Counted from the first letter of the stretch, positions 1 to 6,330 are shown. The stretch: 9,600 nt of DNA from Candidatus Auribacterota bacterium (GCA_026391995.1 JAPLCY010000330.1:1-9600), one strand, 5' to 3'. Numbers and translations are program-made. Notes: generated by a model from the letters alone, not told the origin.

Positions 1-76
1 CAAACAGCAAAAGTTACTTTGGAACAGCCGCACGTCTGTGTTATTATTGCCCGGGAGCAGCGGCGGGCAATACACC

Positions 77-1177
77 ATGGCACAACGGGACTACTACGAT
101 ATCCTGGGCGTCAAGAAGGGCGCGAGCGCGGACGAAATCAAGCGCACGTACCGCAAGCTCGCCAAGAAATACCACCCCGACGCCAATCCGGGAAACAAGG
201 TCGCCGAGGAAAAGTTCAAGGAAATCTCCCAGGCGTACGATGCCCTCTCCGATCCGGCCAAGCGGAAACAGTACGACCGGATGAAGGACGCGGCCCACTC
301 GTTCAATTTCGGCGAAGGGGGCTTCAGGGGATTCCAACAAGGGGGCGGCAAGGGATTTTCATCCGACGATCTCGGCGGCTTCGGCGACCTCGGCGACCTC
401 TTTCGCTCATTCTACGACAAGGGGAGCCGGGTCCGGCGCGAGCGGTACGGCCCGCGACAAGGCGAGGATCTCACCTACGAGATCGAGGTGCCGTTCGACG
501 AGGCGATCAAGGGGGGGCACCGCACGATCAGCGTACCGCGCGAGGAGCCGTGTCACTCCTGCGGAGGCACGGGCGCCAGCCCCGGCTCCAGGGTGTCCCA
601 GTGTCCCGAATGCGGCGGCGCGGGGACCGTGTCGATCGCCCAGGGGGGATTCGCCTTCAGCCGCCCCTGCCCCCGCTGCTACGGGAGGGGACAGATCGTT
701 CAGCAGCCGTGTCCGGCATGCGGCGGCAACGGGACCGTGCAGCGCCACAAGCGGATTTCGGTGCGCATCCCGCCGGGCGTCGACAGCGGGTCTAAGATAC
801 GCATCTCCGGGCAGGGCGAACCGGGGAGCAGCGGCGGCCCGCCCGGAGACCTGATCCTGATCGTCCGGCTCGGCAGCCACCGCTTCTTCAATCGCAAGGG
901 ACAGAATCTCTACTGCGAAATCCCCATTAATATAGCCCAGGCGGTCCTCGGCTCCAAGATGCGCGTGCGGACGCTCGACGGCATGGCGGTCATCAAGATC
1001 CCGCCCGGCGTTCAGACCGGGATGTCGCTCCGTCTCAAGGGGGGCGGGGTCCGGAGCCGGGGGGGTCAACGCGGCGACATGTTCTGCAAGCTCAAGGTTG
1101 CAACACCGCATAACCTCGGGGCCCACGAGCGAAAGGCGTTCGAGGAGTTCGCGAAAACGGCGGGATTGAAATATTGA
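77..1177 (+). CDS. dnaJ: Type I chaperone protein DnaJ (Hsp40), 366 aa
   Basis: Cytosolic co-chaperone that delivers unfolded clients to DnaK and stimulates its ATPase. All parts of a class I DnaJ are visible: a J domain at residues 1-70 with HPD at 33-35, a Gly/Phe-rich linker at about 79-115, a zinc-finger region with four CxxCxGxG motifs (Cys 159/162, 176/179, 198/201, 212/215), and the C-terminal client-binding domain to residue 366. Length is usual for the family. The ATG at 77 is chosen because the protein then begins [12 protein letters not shown], the standard J-domain start. The frame stays open upstream to the window edge and a GTG at 38 is possible, but would add residues with no counterpart in the family. 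No good Shine-Dalgarno site precedes 77. Neither dnaK nor grpE is in view. The next gene follows after 46 bases with no terminator, so co-transcription is likely. Confidence 0.96.
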   Translation: MAQRDYYDILGVKKGASADEIKRTYRKLAKKYHPDANPGNKVAEEKFKEISQAYDALSDPAKRKQYDRMKDAAHSFNFGEGGFRGFQQGGGKGFSSDDLGGFGDLGDLFRSFYDKGSRVRRERYGPRQGEDLTYEIEVPFDEAIKGGHRTISVPREEPCHSCGGTGASPGSRVSQCPECGGAGTVSIAQGGFAFSRPCPRCYGRGQIVQQPCPACGGNGTVQRHKRISVRIPPGVDSGSKIRISGQGEPGSSGGPPGDLILIVRLGSHRFFNRKGQNLYCEIPINIAQAVLGSKMRVRTLDGMAVIKIPPGVQTGMSLRLKGGGVRSRGGQRGDMFCKLKVATPHNLGAHERKAFEEFAKTAGLKY

Positions 1178-1209
1178 GGCGGTCCCTTCATTACACCGAC
1201 AATCGCAAC

Positions 1210-1214
1210 GGAGG
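1210..1214 (+). promoter_or_regulatory. Shine-Dalgarno site of the diadenylate cyclase gene
   Basis: GGAGG lies 9 bases before the ATG at 1224 and is followed by TAACC. It is a strong bacterial-type ribosome binding site and fixes the start of the cyclase gene inside the short dnaJ-cyclase gap. Confidence 0.8.
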
Positions 1215-1223
1215 TAACCATCC

Positions 1224-2135
1224 ATGACAAAACGGGTGATACGCGAGGGAAAAAAGGTCAAGCCGGCAACGGTGACGGCGGCGCTGGTGCGCTCGGCGAT
1301 CACCATCGCGAAAAAGGTCGGCGCGAAGGCGCTCTTTGTCTTCGGGGATGTCCCGATCAAGTTTGACATGCTCCGCGGCAAGGAGCGCAATTTCAAGATC
1401 GTGCTGGTCTCGGCCAACCCCGAGACCGTCGTCGCCGGCAATCACATCTTCGGCAACGCGCTCCAGCTCCCCGGCACCCCGCTCTCCAGGTTCGGCCAGA
1501 TTACCGTGAGCGTCATCATGGCGGTCTCGGGCAAGGTCATCAAACCGAAAGACAGAATCGTCTTTCTCACCGGCGGCCAGGGGCAGGAGGCGCTCGACGC
1601 GATCGCCGTCATCGACGTCGGGCAGGAGTTTTCCCTCCTCGCGTCCCCCGAGATGCTCGACTTCACCAATGATGTCGACCACACCGTGTTCGATCAGGTG
1701 ATCCGGATCGCCATCGGCATCGCGAACGAGGGGCGGGAGGGGCATCCGGTCGGCACCACGCTTGTCCTGGGCGACACCCGCGAGGTGCTCAAGCACGTCG
1801 AGCAGATGATCATCAACCCGTTCAAGGGGCATTCCGAGGAGAGCCGGCAGATTCTCAACCCCGGGGTGCAGGAAACGATCAAGGAGTTGGCACAGATCGA
1901 CGGGGCGTTCATCATAAGGGAAAACGGCGTGGTTGAAACCGCCGGCGTGTATATATCAGCCCAGATGGTGCCCGCCGCCCTCCCCCAGGGGCTGGGCGCC
2001 AGACACTACAGCGCCGCGGCGATCACCGCCGCCACCAACGCCATTGCCATCACGGTGTCGCAGTCAACAGGCGATATCTATATCTTCAAGGGCGGCCAGG
2101 TCCTCACCTGCATCGAAAAGAATCCGGGGAAATGA
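1224..2135 (+). CDS. dacZ: DacZ-like diadenylate cyclase (DAC/DisA_N domain), 303 aa
   Basis: Probably makes the second messenger c-di-AMP from two ATP. The C-terminal half carries the DAC signature: a VG-TTLVLGD strand at about 176-184, the DGA motif at 226-228 (in QIDGAFI), and a GARH motif at 258-261 followed by a conserved-looking AITAATNAIAITVSQSTG stretch. The N-terminal 115 or so residues are not the membrane segments of CdaA nor the layout of DisA. They resemble the alpha/beta, pyruvate-kinase-C-terminal-like domain found before the DAC domain in archaeal DacZ, hence the symbol. No transmembrane segment or DNA-binding HhH domain is seen, so the protein should be soluble. One oddity: the RHR motif typical of bacterial DACs reads RHY (Tyr262). 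The gene probably shares an operon with dnaJ and ends before a hairpin and terminator. The DAC assignment is firm; the DacZ subclass and activity are inferred. Confidence 0.87.
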   Translation: MTKRVIREGKKVKPATVTAALVRSAITIAKKVGAKALFVFGDVPIKFDMLRGKERNFKIVLVSANPETVVAGNHIFGNALQLPGTPLSRFGQITVSVIMAVSGKVIKPKDRIVFLTGGQGQEALDAIAVIDVGQEFSLLASPEMLDFTNDVDHTVFDQVIRIAIGIANEGREGHPVGTTLVLGDTREVLKHVEQMIINPFKGHSEESRQILNPGVQETIKELAQIDGAFIIRENGVVETAGVYISAQMVPAALPQGLGARHYSAAAITAATNAIAITVSQSTGDIYIFKGGQVLTCIEKNPGK

Positions 2136-2203
2136 ACTACGTATCATGGTTAAAAATAGGGATCTCCCTTCCCGCATGTCCTGATCGGTATAGTTGATAA
2201 GGA

Positions 2204-2248
2204 CGCACACTGTAGCGCACACTTTAGTGTGCGGCGCTACAGTGTGCG
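2204..2248. repeat. REP-like imperfect palindrome (hairpin)
   Basis: The left arm 2204-2223 (CGCACACTGTAGCGCACACT) is matched by the reverse complement of 2226-2248 except for a 3-base bulge, with TT at the tip. This gives a very stable hairpin just after the cyclase gene. The inner design, GTAGCG...ACTTTAGT...CGCTAC, is shared with the palindrome at 7711-7738. It is therefore more likely a dispersed repeat than a simple terminator, although it can also protect or end the upstream transcript. Confidence 0.75.
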
Positions 2249-2271
2249 CTGCAGCGGGGGCTATAGCGCGC

Positions 2272-2296
2272 GCCGCGAGCGGCTGTTTCTTTTTTT
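2272..2296 (+). terminator. Probable intrinsic terminator of the dnaJ-cyclase operon
   Basis: A short GC-rich stem, GCCG/CGGC around CGAG (2272-2283), runs directly into TGTTTCTTTTTTT (2284-2296). It lies 137 bases after the cyclase stop codon and before the next gene's proposed promoter, which fits the end of the first transcript. The stem is short, so the call is moderate. Confidence 0.6.
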
Positions 2297-2335
2297 CACA
2301 CCTTCTGAGGCATTACCTCTTCACTGCTTTTATCC

Positions 2336-2364
2336 TTGCCTCATGTATCATTTCCACTTATCAT
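2336..2364 (+). promoter_or_regulatory. Candidate sigma70 promoter of the hydrolase gene
   Basis: TTGCCT (2336-2341) and TATCAT (2359-2364) are separated by 17 bases. They match 4/6 and 5/6 of the consensus. The start site would fall near 2371, leaving a leader of about 17 bases that contains AGGG at 2378-2381. The position after the terminator makes it sensible, but it is found by eye only. Confidence 0.35.
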
Positions 2365-2387
2365 AATGGTGAACATCAGGGTTGGAG

Positions 2388-2921
2388 ATGGCAAAGAGAA
2401 TCAAGAGCAGCACCGCGCTCCTCGTCATTGACATGATCAATGACTTTGTCCTCAAGGGGGCACCCCTTGAGGTTTCGCGCGCACGCCAGATCATCGGCCA
2501 CATCAAGAAGCGGATCGTCCGCGCCGAGCGGGAGGGTATCCCCGTCATCTACATCTGTGACAAACACCGCAAAGACGACCCCGATTTCGGCACCTGGCCG
2601 AAGCACGCCGTCAACGGCTCGCAGGGCTCGGAGATCGTCTCTGAATTAAAACCCCGCAGCCGCGACTACATCGTGGACAAGAACACCTACTCAGCCTTCT
2701 ACCGTACCAAGCTCGAAAAAGTCCTCAAAAAGCTGGGCACCAGAAAACTCATCCTCACGGGGGTGGCGACTGAAATCTGCATCCTCTACACCGCCATGGA
2801 GGCGTGCATGCGCGGCTTCCGTATCGAGGTGCCCGCGGATTGCGTGGCCGGACTCACCGACCAGGACCATCGCTTCGCCCTTCGACAAATCACGCGGTAT
2901 TTAAAACCGTATCCCTGCTAA
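2388..2921 (+). CDS. Nicotinamidase/isochorismatase-family cysteine hydrolase, 177 aa
   Basis: Cytosolic alpha/beta hydrolase with the family's Asp-Lys-Cys triad: D15 in LLVIDMINDF, K98 in IVDKNTY, and C131 in TGVATEICILYTA. It also has the metal-site pattern of nicotinamidases: D58 and H60 in CDKH, and H73 in WPKHAVNGSQG, the same layout as the DxH...WPxHCV stretch of PncA enzymes. If it is a nicotinamidase, it turns nicotinamide into nicotinate for NAD salvage. Related isochorismatase-like amidases act on other small amides, so the substrate is not settled. Length is normal. The ATG at 2388 is preferred over an in-frame TTG at 2382 because AGGG at 2378-2381 is then 6 bases away. It appears to be a single-gene transcript between a terminator and a convergent gene. 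Confidence 0.88.
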   Translation: MAKRIKSSTALLVIDMINDFVLKGAPLEVSRARQIIGHIKKRIVRAEREGIPVIYICDKHRKDDPDFGTWPKHAVNGSQGSEIVSELKPRSRDYIVDKNTYSAFYRTKLEKVLKKLGTRKLILTGVATEICILYTAMEACMRGFRIEVPADCVAGLTDQDHRFALRQITRYLKPYPC

Positions 2922-3077
2922 AAACAAAACCTCACGCTGCACACTTCCACACAAGCCCTAAATCCAAAAATGGCCGGCCGGATGAGCTCGGCGTCACGAA
3001 CCCACCCGGTCCAGGCGCAGGGATTTACCATGCGACAAGTGGATCAAGCTACACCGGGCACGGCATCGGACGGACAG
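2922..3077. other. Convergent intergenic gap, no feature seen
   Basis: This 156-base gap lies between the ends of the hydrolase gene (+) and the radical SAM gene (-). I see no gene and no hairpin followed by a T-run on either strand. The only notable string is a short GGCCGGCC palindrome near 2972. Confidence 0.6.
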
Positions 3078-4091
3078 CTATTCGAACACGCCGTCAATCA
3101 CGGCAGCACAGGAGGGGCATTTGCCGTTGCGGAGAATGTTCTCGCGCACCTGGAACCCGCAGCGCGTGATAAGCATCGCGCCGCACTGGTGGCAGCGCGT
3201 GTGCTCGCTCTCCGCGCCGGGGATGTTGCCTCCATAGACGTAGCGCAGGCCGGCGGCCCTGCCGATTTTCACCGCGCGTTCGATGGTGGCGCGCGGCGTG
3301 GGGGGCAGGTTCGTCATGCGGTAGGCCGGATGAAACGCGCTCACGTGCCACGGCACGCCGGGGTCCACGGAGACAAGGTGCTCCGCGATGGCGCGGAGCT
3401 CTTCGCTCGAGTCGTTCTCGGTGGGGATGACAAGCGTCGTCACCTCGACCCAGATCCCCATCTCGCGCATCAGTTTGATATTCCGCTTCACCGGCTCCAG
3501 GCCCCCCCCCGTCCGCTTCCGGTGGCGTTCCTCATCGAAACCCTTCAGGTCCACGTTCGCCGCGTCGAGCCACGGCCTCATCGCCTCGAGCGCCTCGACG
3601 GTCATGTAGCCGTTCGTGACGAAGTTGTTGCGGATCCCCGTGCGTTTCGCCAGCACCGCCGTGTCACGGGCGTACTCGAAAAACACGGTCGGCTCGGTAT
3701 AGGTGTAGGAGATGCTCGGGCAGCGGTGCTCGCGGGCGAGCGCGACGAGTTGACCGCAGGGGAGATCCTCCCCTTCGATGAGGCCGGCGTGGTCGCGCGG
3801 GAGATGGGCGATGGTGTAGTTCTGGCAGTGCAGGCACCGGAAGTTGCAGCCGACGGTCGCGACGGAGAGCGAGGTGCTGCCGGGAAGGAAATGAAAAAAC
3901 GGCTTTTTCTCGATCGGATCGACCGCCGTGGAGATGGCTTTTTCGTAGACGAGCGTGTAGAGCGTGCCGCCCCTATTTTCCCGCACGCAGCAGAGGCCCC
4001 GTTTTCCGTCGGCGATGCGGCAGCGGAATTCGCAGAGGAAACAGTCAACCGCGTCTTTATCAGCCTTTTTCCACAGTAGCGCTTCCTTCAA
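3078..4091 (-). CDS. AmmeMemoRadiSam-system radical SAM enzyme, 337 aa
   Basis: Radical S-adenosylmethionine protein of the family found with AMMECR1 and Memo homologues, also related to pyruvate-formate-lyase activases. The 4Fe-4S motif CxxxCxxC is C82/C86/C89 in GCNFRCLHCQN. An N-terminal Cys cluster (C17, C20, C24, C34/C35 in CFLCEFRC...GLCCVREN) and a C-terminal zinc-ribbon-like pair (C300/C303 and C325/C328) are typical of this family, as are VDPIEKKPFFHFLPG and SYTYTEPTVFFEY. The true reaction is not known. The start is set at a TTG (4091), giving MKEALLWKK as in relatives, with AGGAGG 8 bases upstream. The longer frame to 4175 would translate repeat DNA. Neither AMMECR1 nor Memo is encoded in the window, so here the enzyme stands apart from its usual partners. 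A GxxExxY cassette separates it from rtcB on the same strand. Confidence 0.92.
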   Translation of the reverse strand: MKEALLWKKADKDAVDCFLCEFRCRIADGKRGLCCVRENRGGTLYTLVYEKAISTAVDPIEKKPFFHFLPGSTSLSVATVGCNFRCLHCQNYTIAHLPRDHAGLIEGEDLPCGQLVALAREHRCPSISYTYTEPTVFFEYARDTAVLAKRTGIRNNFVTNGYMTVEALEAMRPWLDAANVDLKGFDEERHRKRTGGGLEPVKRNIKLMREMGIWVEVTTLVIPTENDSSEELRAIAEHLVSVDPGVPWHVSAFHPAYRMTNLPPTPRATIERAVKIGRAAGLRYVYGGNIPGAESEHTRCHQCGAMLITRCGFQVRENILRNGKCPSCAAVIDGVFE

Positions 4092-4099
4092 TGATATTC

Positions 4100-4105
4100 C
4101 CTCCT
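4100..4105 (-). promoter_or_regulatory. Shine-Dalgarno site that fixes a TTG start for the radical SAM gene
   Basis: On the minus strand AGGAGG is followed by GAATATCA and then TTG (4091-4089). The 8-base spacing and the family-like N-terminus that results decide for this start over the ATG at 4175. The site touches the edge of the repeat copy at 4107-4142. Confidence 0.75.
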
Positions 4106-4111
4106 GCCGCA

Positions 4112-4142
4112 GATTGTTATAGAGGCTTGGACTTAAATCTTC
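4112..4142. repeat. Diverged second copy of the cassette's 3' flank
   Basis: These 31 bases match 4223-4253 at 25 of 31 positions, in the same orientation and 111 bases apart. Both start GATTGTTATA and end AATCTTC, with GGACTT inside. On the left, CCGCA/GAT (4107-4113) is a decayed ATCCGCG-type unit. The second copy overlaps the GxxExxY stop codon, so this one may be the remnant of the end of another such gene. Confidence 0.7.
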
Positions 4143-4198
4143 GCGAATGTTCTTATTGTCTGAACAAAAAATCAACTTTACTGCTCAACAACTACAGC

Positions 4199-4225
4199 CG
4201 CGGATCGTCGCGGATAAACGCGGAT
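4199..4225. repeat. Left inverted block: three CGCGGAT units, 10-base period
   Basis: CGCGGAT begins at exactly 4199, 4209 and 4219. The stretch 4199-4219 is the reverse complement of 4709-4729 with one mismatch in 21. The two blocks bracket the AT-rich GxxExxY gene. The spacer triplets vary (CGT, AAA), so it is the heptamer and the period that are kept. Confidence 0.85.
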
Positions 4226-4251
4226 TGTTATAACGCATCGGACTTGAATCT

Positions 4252-4680
4252 TCATACGCGTTTATGTTGCCCCCAGTCTACATCGGCACCCCTCTTTCGC
4301 TTATTATCATAAGCCAACCTCTCGAATTCAGGCTTTTTACCAAAATTCAGTAAAATGCCCACTTCTATTCTTGTGGCTCTCAAATAATTAATTAGTTGTG
4401 CTTCATGTGCCGGAACTAGATTTTCAACTGCTTTAATTTCAACAATCACTTTACTATTCACTATTAAATCTGGTGTAAACTCTCCTACTACAGCTCCTCG
4501 GAAATAAACAGAGATATCTTTTTGTCTTTCGACAGTTAGCATGTATCCCCTCAGAACAATAGAGAGGGCATTTTCATAAACAGATTCAAGAAACCCAGGG
4601 CCCAGTTCATTATATACTTCATAGAAGCTTCTTAGAATCGCCTTGGTAATTTCCGCATGTTTAAGAGTGTCTCTATCCAT
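4252..4680 (-). CDS. GxxExxY family protein (PD-(D/E)XK nuclease-like), 142 aa
   Basis: The small protein has the motif that names the family: G29-F-L-E32-S-V-Y35 in LGPGFLESVYENAL. A PD-(D/E)XK-like core follows (PD at 70-71, then E81 and K83 in VIVEIKAVE), then HEAQLINYLRAT (92-103) and an ILLNFG strand (110-114). Pfam places such proteins in PDDEXK_3. Their role is unknown; a nuclease or a nucleic-acid-linked function is an inference from the fold. Length is normal and no key motif is broken. Base use differs sharply from the neighbours: 86 of 240 bases are G or C at 4381-4620 (36%). The coding region lies between inverted ATCCGCG repeat blocks. Together these point to acquisition as a cassette. 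The Shine-Dalgarno site is weak: GGAG ends 10 bases before the ATG. It lies on the same strand as rtcB and the radical SAM gene but is unlikely to share their function. Confidence 0.9.
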   Translation of the reverse strand: MDRDTLKHAEITKAILRSFYEVYNELGPGFLESVYENALSIVLRGYMLTVERQKDISVYFRGAVVGEFTPDLIVNSKVIVEIKAVENLVPAHEAQLINYLRATRIEVGILLNFGKKPEFERLAYDNKRKRGADVDWGQHKRV

Positions 4681-4712
4681 GCAAGGGTGACTCCGTAAAC
4701 TATTATAAGTTT

Positions 4713-4782
4713 ATCCGCGGCGATCCGCGTCAATCCGCGGCTAATACAATTACCCTTATCCGCAGCTAAACACTATTATCCC
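4713..4782. repeat. Right inverted block: three ATCCGCG units plus a diverged tandem copy
   Basis: ATCCGCG begins at 4713, 4723 and 4733, again with an exact 10-base period, in the opposite direction to the left block. The stretch 4733-4755, from ATCCGCGGCTAA to ACCC, then recurs in altered form at 4758-4782, from ATCCGCAGCTAA to TCCC. The second copy contains the rtcB stop codon (4776-4778), so the repeat reaches into the end of rtcB. Confidence 0.8.
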
Positions 4783-6230
4783 TTCACACAGATCATTGGC
4801 CGGAGGCGGGCAACCTTTTTATTCAGACCCGCCCCCTCCATGACCTGCACGACCTCCTCGACGTCCTTGTACGCGCCGGGGGCCTCCTCCGCGGCGCCGG
4901 ATATGCTGTGCGCGCGCACCACGATGCCGCGCGACCTGAGCTCGCCGATGACCCTCTCCCCGCGGAACTCCCTGATCGCCTGTGTCCTTGACTTGAGCCT
5001 GCCCGCGCCATGGACCGTGCTCCCGAATGTCTCCTCCATGCCGCGCGCGGTCCCGGTAAGGATGAACGAACAGGTGCCCATCGTGCCACCGACAAGCACC
5101 GGCTGGCCGACATCGCTGTACGCGGCGGGGATCCCCCGGCTCCCGGCGGCAAAGGCGCGCGTCGCGCCCTTACGGTGGATGAGGAGGAGCTTCTCGCGGC
5201 CGTTCACGCGATGCCGCTCGAACTTGGCCGTGTTGTGCCCCACGTCATAGAGGAGGCGCATCCGGTCTTCCCTCATGCCAAACACCCCCGCGACACAGCC
5301 GCGGGCGAGATGGCCGATCGCCTGGCGGTTGGCAAAGGCGCAATTGATCCCCGCGAAGACGGCGCCGATATACCGCTGACCCTCGGGGCTCCGGATCGGG
5401 GCGCCGACGAGCTCACGGTCGCGGATCGGGAGCTTGTACTTCTCGCTCGCCTGTTTCAGCGTCACGATGTAGTCGGTGCCAACCTGGTGCCCGAGCGCGC
5501 GGCTTCCGGTGTGGATCGAGATCACGGCGGAATCCTTCTCGAGGCCGTAGGCGCGCGCCGCGGGCGCATCGTAGATTTCATCCACATACTGCACCTCGAG
5601 ATAATGGTTGCCTGAACCGAGCGACCCGACCTGTGTGAACTGGCGCTCCTTCGCCCTGTCGCTCACCGCCTCCGGCCTCGCGCCGGCGATGCACCCCCCC
5701 TCCTCGATATACTCGAGGTCGCCTTCGGTGCCATAGCCGCGGCTCACGGCAAAGCGCGCGCCGCCCCGGAGACAATCGTCTATCTCCCGCATCGTCAGGC
5801 GAAAATCGCCGTGCGAACCGAGACCCGCCGGCACGCCGCGGTAGAGCGCCTCGGCGAGCTCCGCTTTTTTCGCCTCCACCTCCGCGCGAGAGAGCGGCAG
5901 CACGATGGTCCGCACGCCGCAATTGCAGTCGTATCCGACGCCGGCGAAGGTGACGATCCCCTCCTCCTCATCGAACGCCCCCACCCCGCCGATGGGGAAC
6001 CCGTAGCCGGGATGAATGTCCGCCATGGCGAGCGCGTACTTCTGAAGGCCCGGCAGGCAGGCGACGTTTTTCACCTGGCGCAGCGCGCTCCAGTCCCGCG
6101 AGAGGTCCGCCACGAGCTGGTCGATGATCCCCTGGTCTCCGTAGATCCTCCCCGGCACGCGCATCTCCCCGCTCTTGGGGATTTCCCAGAGATAGTCGGA
6201 AATTTTTTTCAGCTCAACAGGTTCGGCCAT
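4776..6230 (-). CDS. rtcB: RNA-splicing ligase RtcB, 484 aa
   Basis: GTP- and Mn-dependent ligase that joins RNA 2',3'-cyclic-phosphate or 3'-phosphate ends to 5'-OH ends, in tRNA splicing and RNA repair. The metal and catalytic residues are all present: D101 and C104 in GYDCNCGVR, H209 in GSGNHYLEVQ, H240 in ISIHTGSRALG, H332 in VGHNTAK, and H407, the guanylylated histidine, in STVHGAGR. They follow the Pyrococcus enzyme with offsets of +6 and then +3. The N-terminus (YLWEIPKSGEMRVPGRIYG) and length are those of the long archaeal-type RtcB rather than the shorter E. coli form. The C-terminal sequence ends in RPMICVKG, normal for the family. The ATG at 6230 lacks a clear Shine-Dalgarno site. 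Archease is encoded 100 bases upstream on the same strand, which fits its role as RtcB activator. No RtcA or RtcR gene is in the window. Confidence 0.97.
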   Translation of the reverse strand: MAEPVELKKISDYLWEIPKSGEMRVPGRIYGDQGIIDQLVADLSRDWSALRQVKNVACLPGLQKYALAMADIHPGYGFPIGGVGAFDEEEGIVTFAGVGYDCNCGVRTIVLPLSRAEVEAKKAELAEALYRGVPAGLGSHGDFRLTMREIDDCLRGGARFAVSRGYGTEGDLEYIEEGGCIAGARPEAVSDRAKERQFTQVGSLGSGNHYLEVQYVDEIYDAPAARAYGLEKDSAVISIHTGSRALGHQVGTDYIVTLKQASEKYKLPIRDRELVGAPIRSPEGQRYIGAVFAGINCAFANRQAIGHLARGCVAGVFGMREDRMRLLYDVGHNTAKFERHRVNGREKLLLIHRKGATRAFAAGSRGIPAAYSDVGQPVLVGGTMGTCSFILTGTARGMEETFGSTVHGAGRLKSRTQAIREFRGERVIGELRSRGIVVRAHSISGAAEEAPGAYKDVEEVVQVMEGAGLNKKVARLRPMICVKG

Positions 6231-6269
6231 TACGCGCCCAGAAAAATCTTCACAACTATATGTGCAATC

Positions 6270-6289
6270 CCTGCCTGCCGGCAGGCAGG
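6270..6289. repeat. Perfect 20-base GC palindrome
   Basis: CCTGCCTGCCGGCAGGCAGG is its own reverse complement. It lies in the 100-base gap between archease and rtcB, with no T-run after it on the minus strand, so it does not read as an ordinary terminator. I recall this string from genomes of uncultured bacteria, where it also appears as stray PACRQAG peptides in annotated proteins. That memory is not proof. Confidence 0.75.
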
Positions 6290-6330
6290 TGTGGTTGCGT
6301 TCAGCTCTTTCATGGAACTTTTGACGCTAC

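Noticed and set aside
1..76. In-frame extension of dnaJ or an upstream gene end
   Set aside because: The frame is open to the edge, but 76 bases are too few to recognise anything and the J domain begins exactly at the ATG at 77.
407..1441. 344-codon minus-strand frame opposite dnaJ
   Set aside because: It spans both dnaJ and the start of the cyclase gene and has no recognisable domain. It is explained by high GC content.
2136..2387. A small gene in the gap after the cyclase
   Set aside because: The open frames here (for example 2194-2436) run through the hairpin and terminator and past the hydrolase start, with no family-like sequence.
2970..4079. Long plus-strand frame opposite the radical SAM gene
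   Set aside because: Its translation has no recognisable domain and is rich in Arg and Ala as expected of a GC-rich antisense shadow. The minus strand carries clear radical SAM motifs.
4092..4175. Extending the radical SAM gene to the ATG at 4175
   Set aside because: The extra 28 residues come from repeat-related DNA and have no counterpart in the family, while AGGAGG lies 8 bases before the TTG at 4091, giving the usual N-terminus.
4091..4312. Plus-strand 73-codon frame with a repeated DCYxxxDLNL pattern
   Set aside because: The peptide repeat is just the 31-base DNA repeat read twice in one frame. There is no ribosome site and it overlaps the start of one gene and the end of another.
4199..4739. 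CRISPR array or origin iterons
   Set aside because: The units are only 7 bases at 10-base steps, three per block and in opposite directions around a gene. There are no spacers of CRISPR size, no cas or replication gene, and no AT-rich unwinding box.
5578..5922. Frame-shadow proteins inside rtcB on either strand
   Set aside because: They are Arg/Ala/Gly-rich translations of GC-rich DNA. The rtcB frame alone preserves the catalytic residues.
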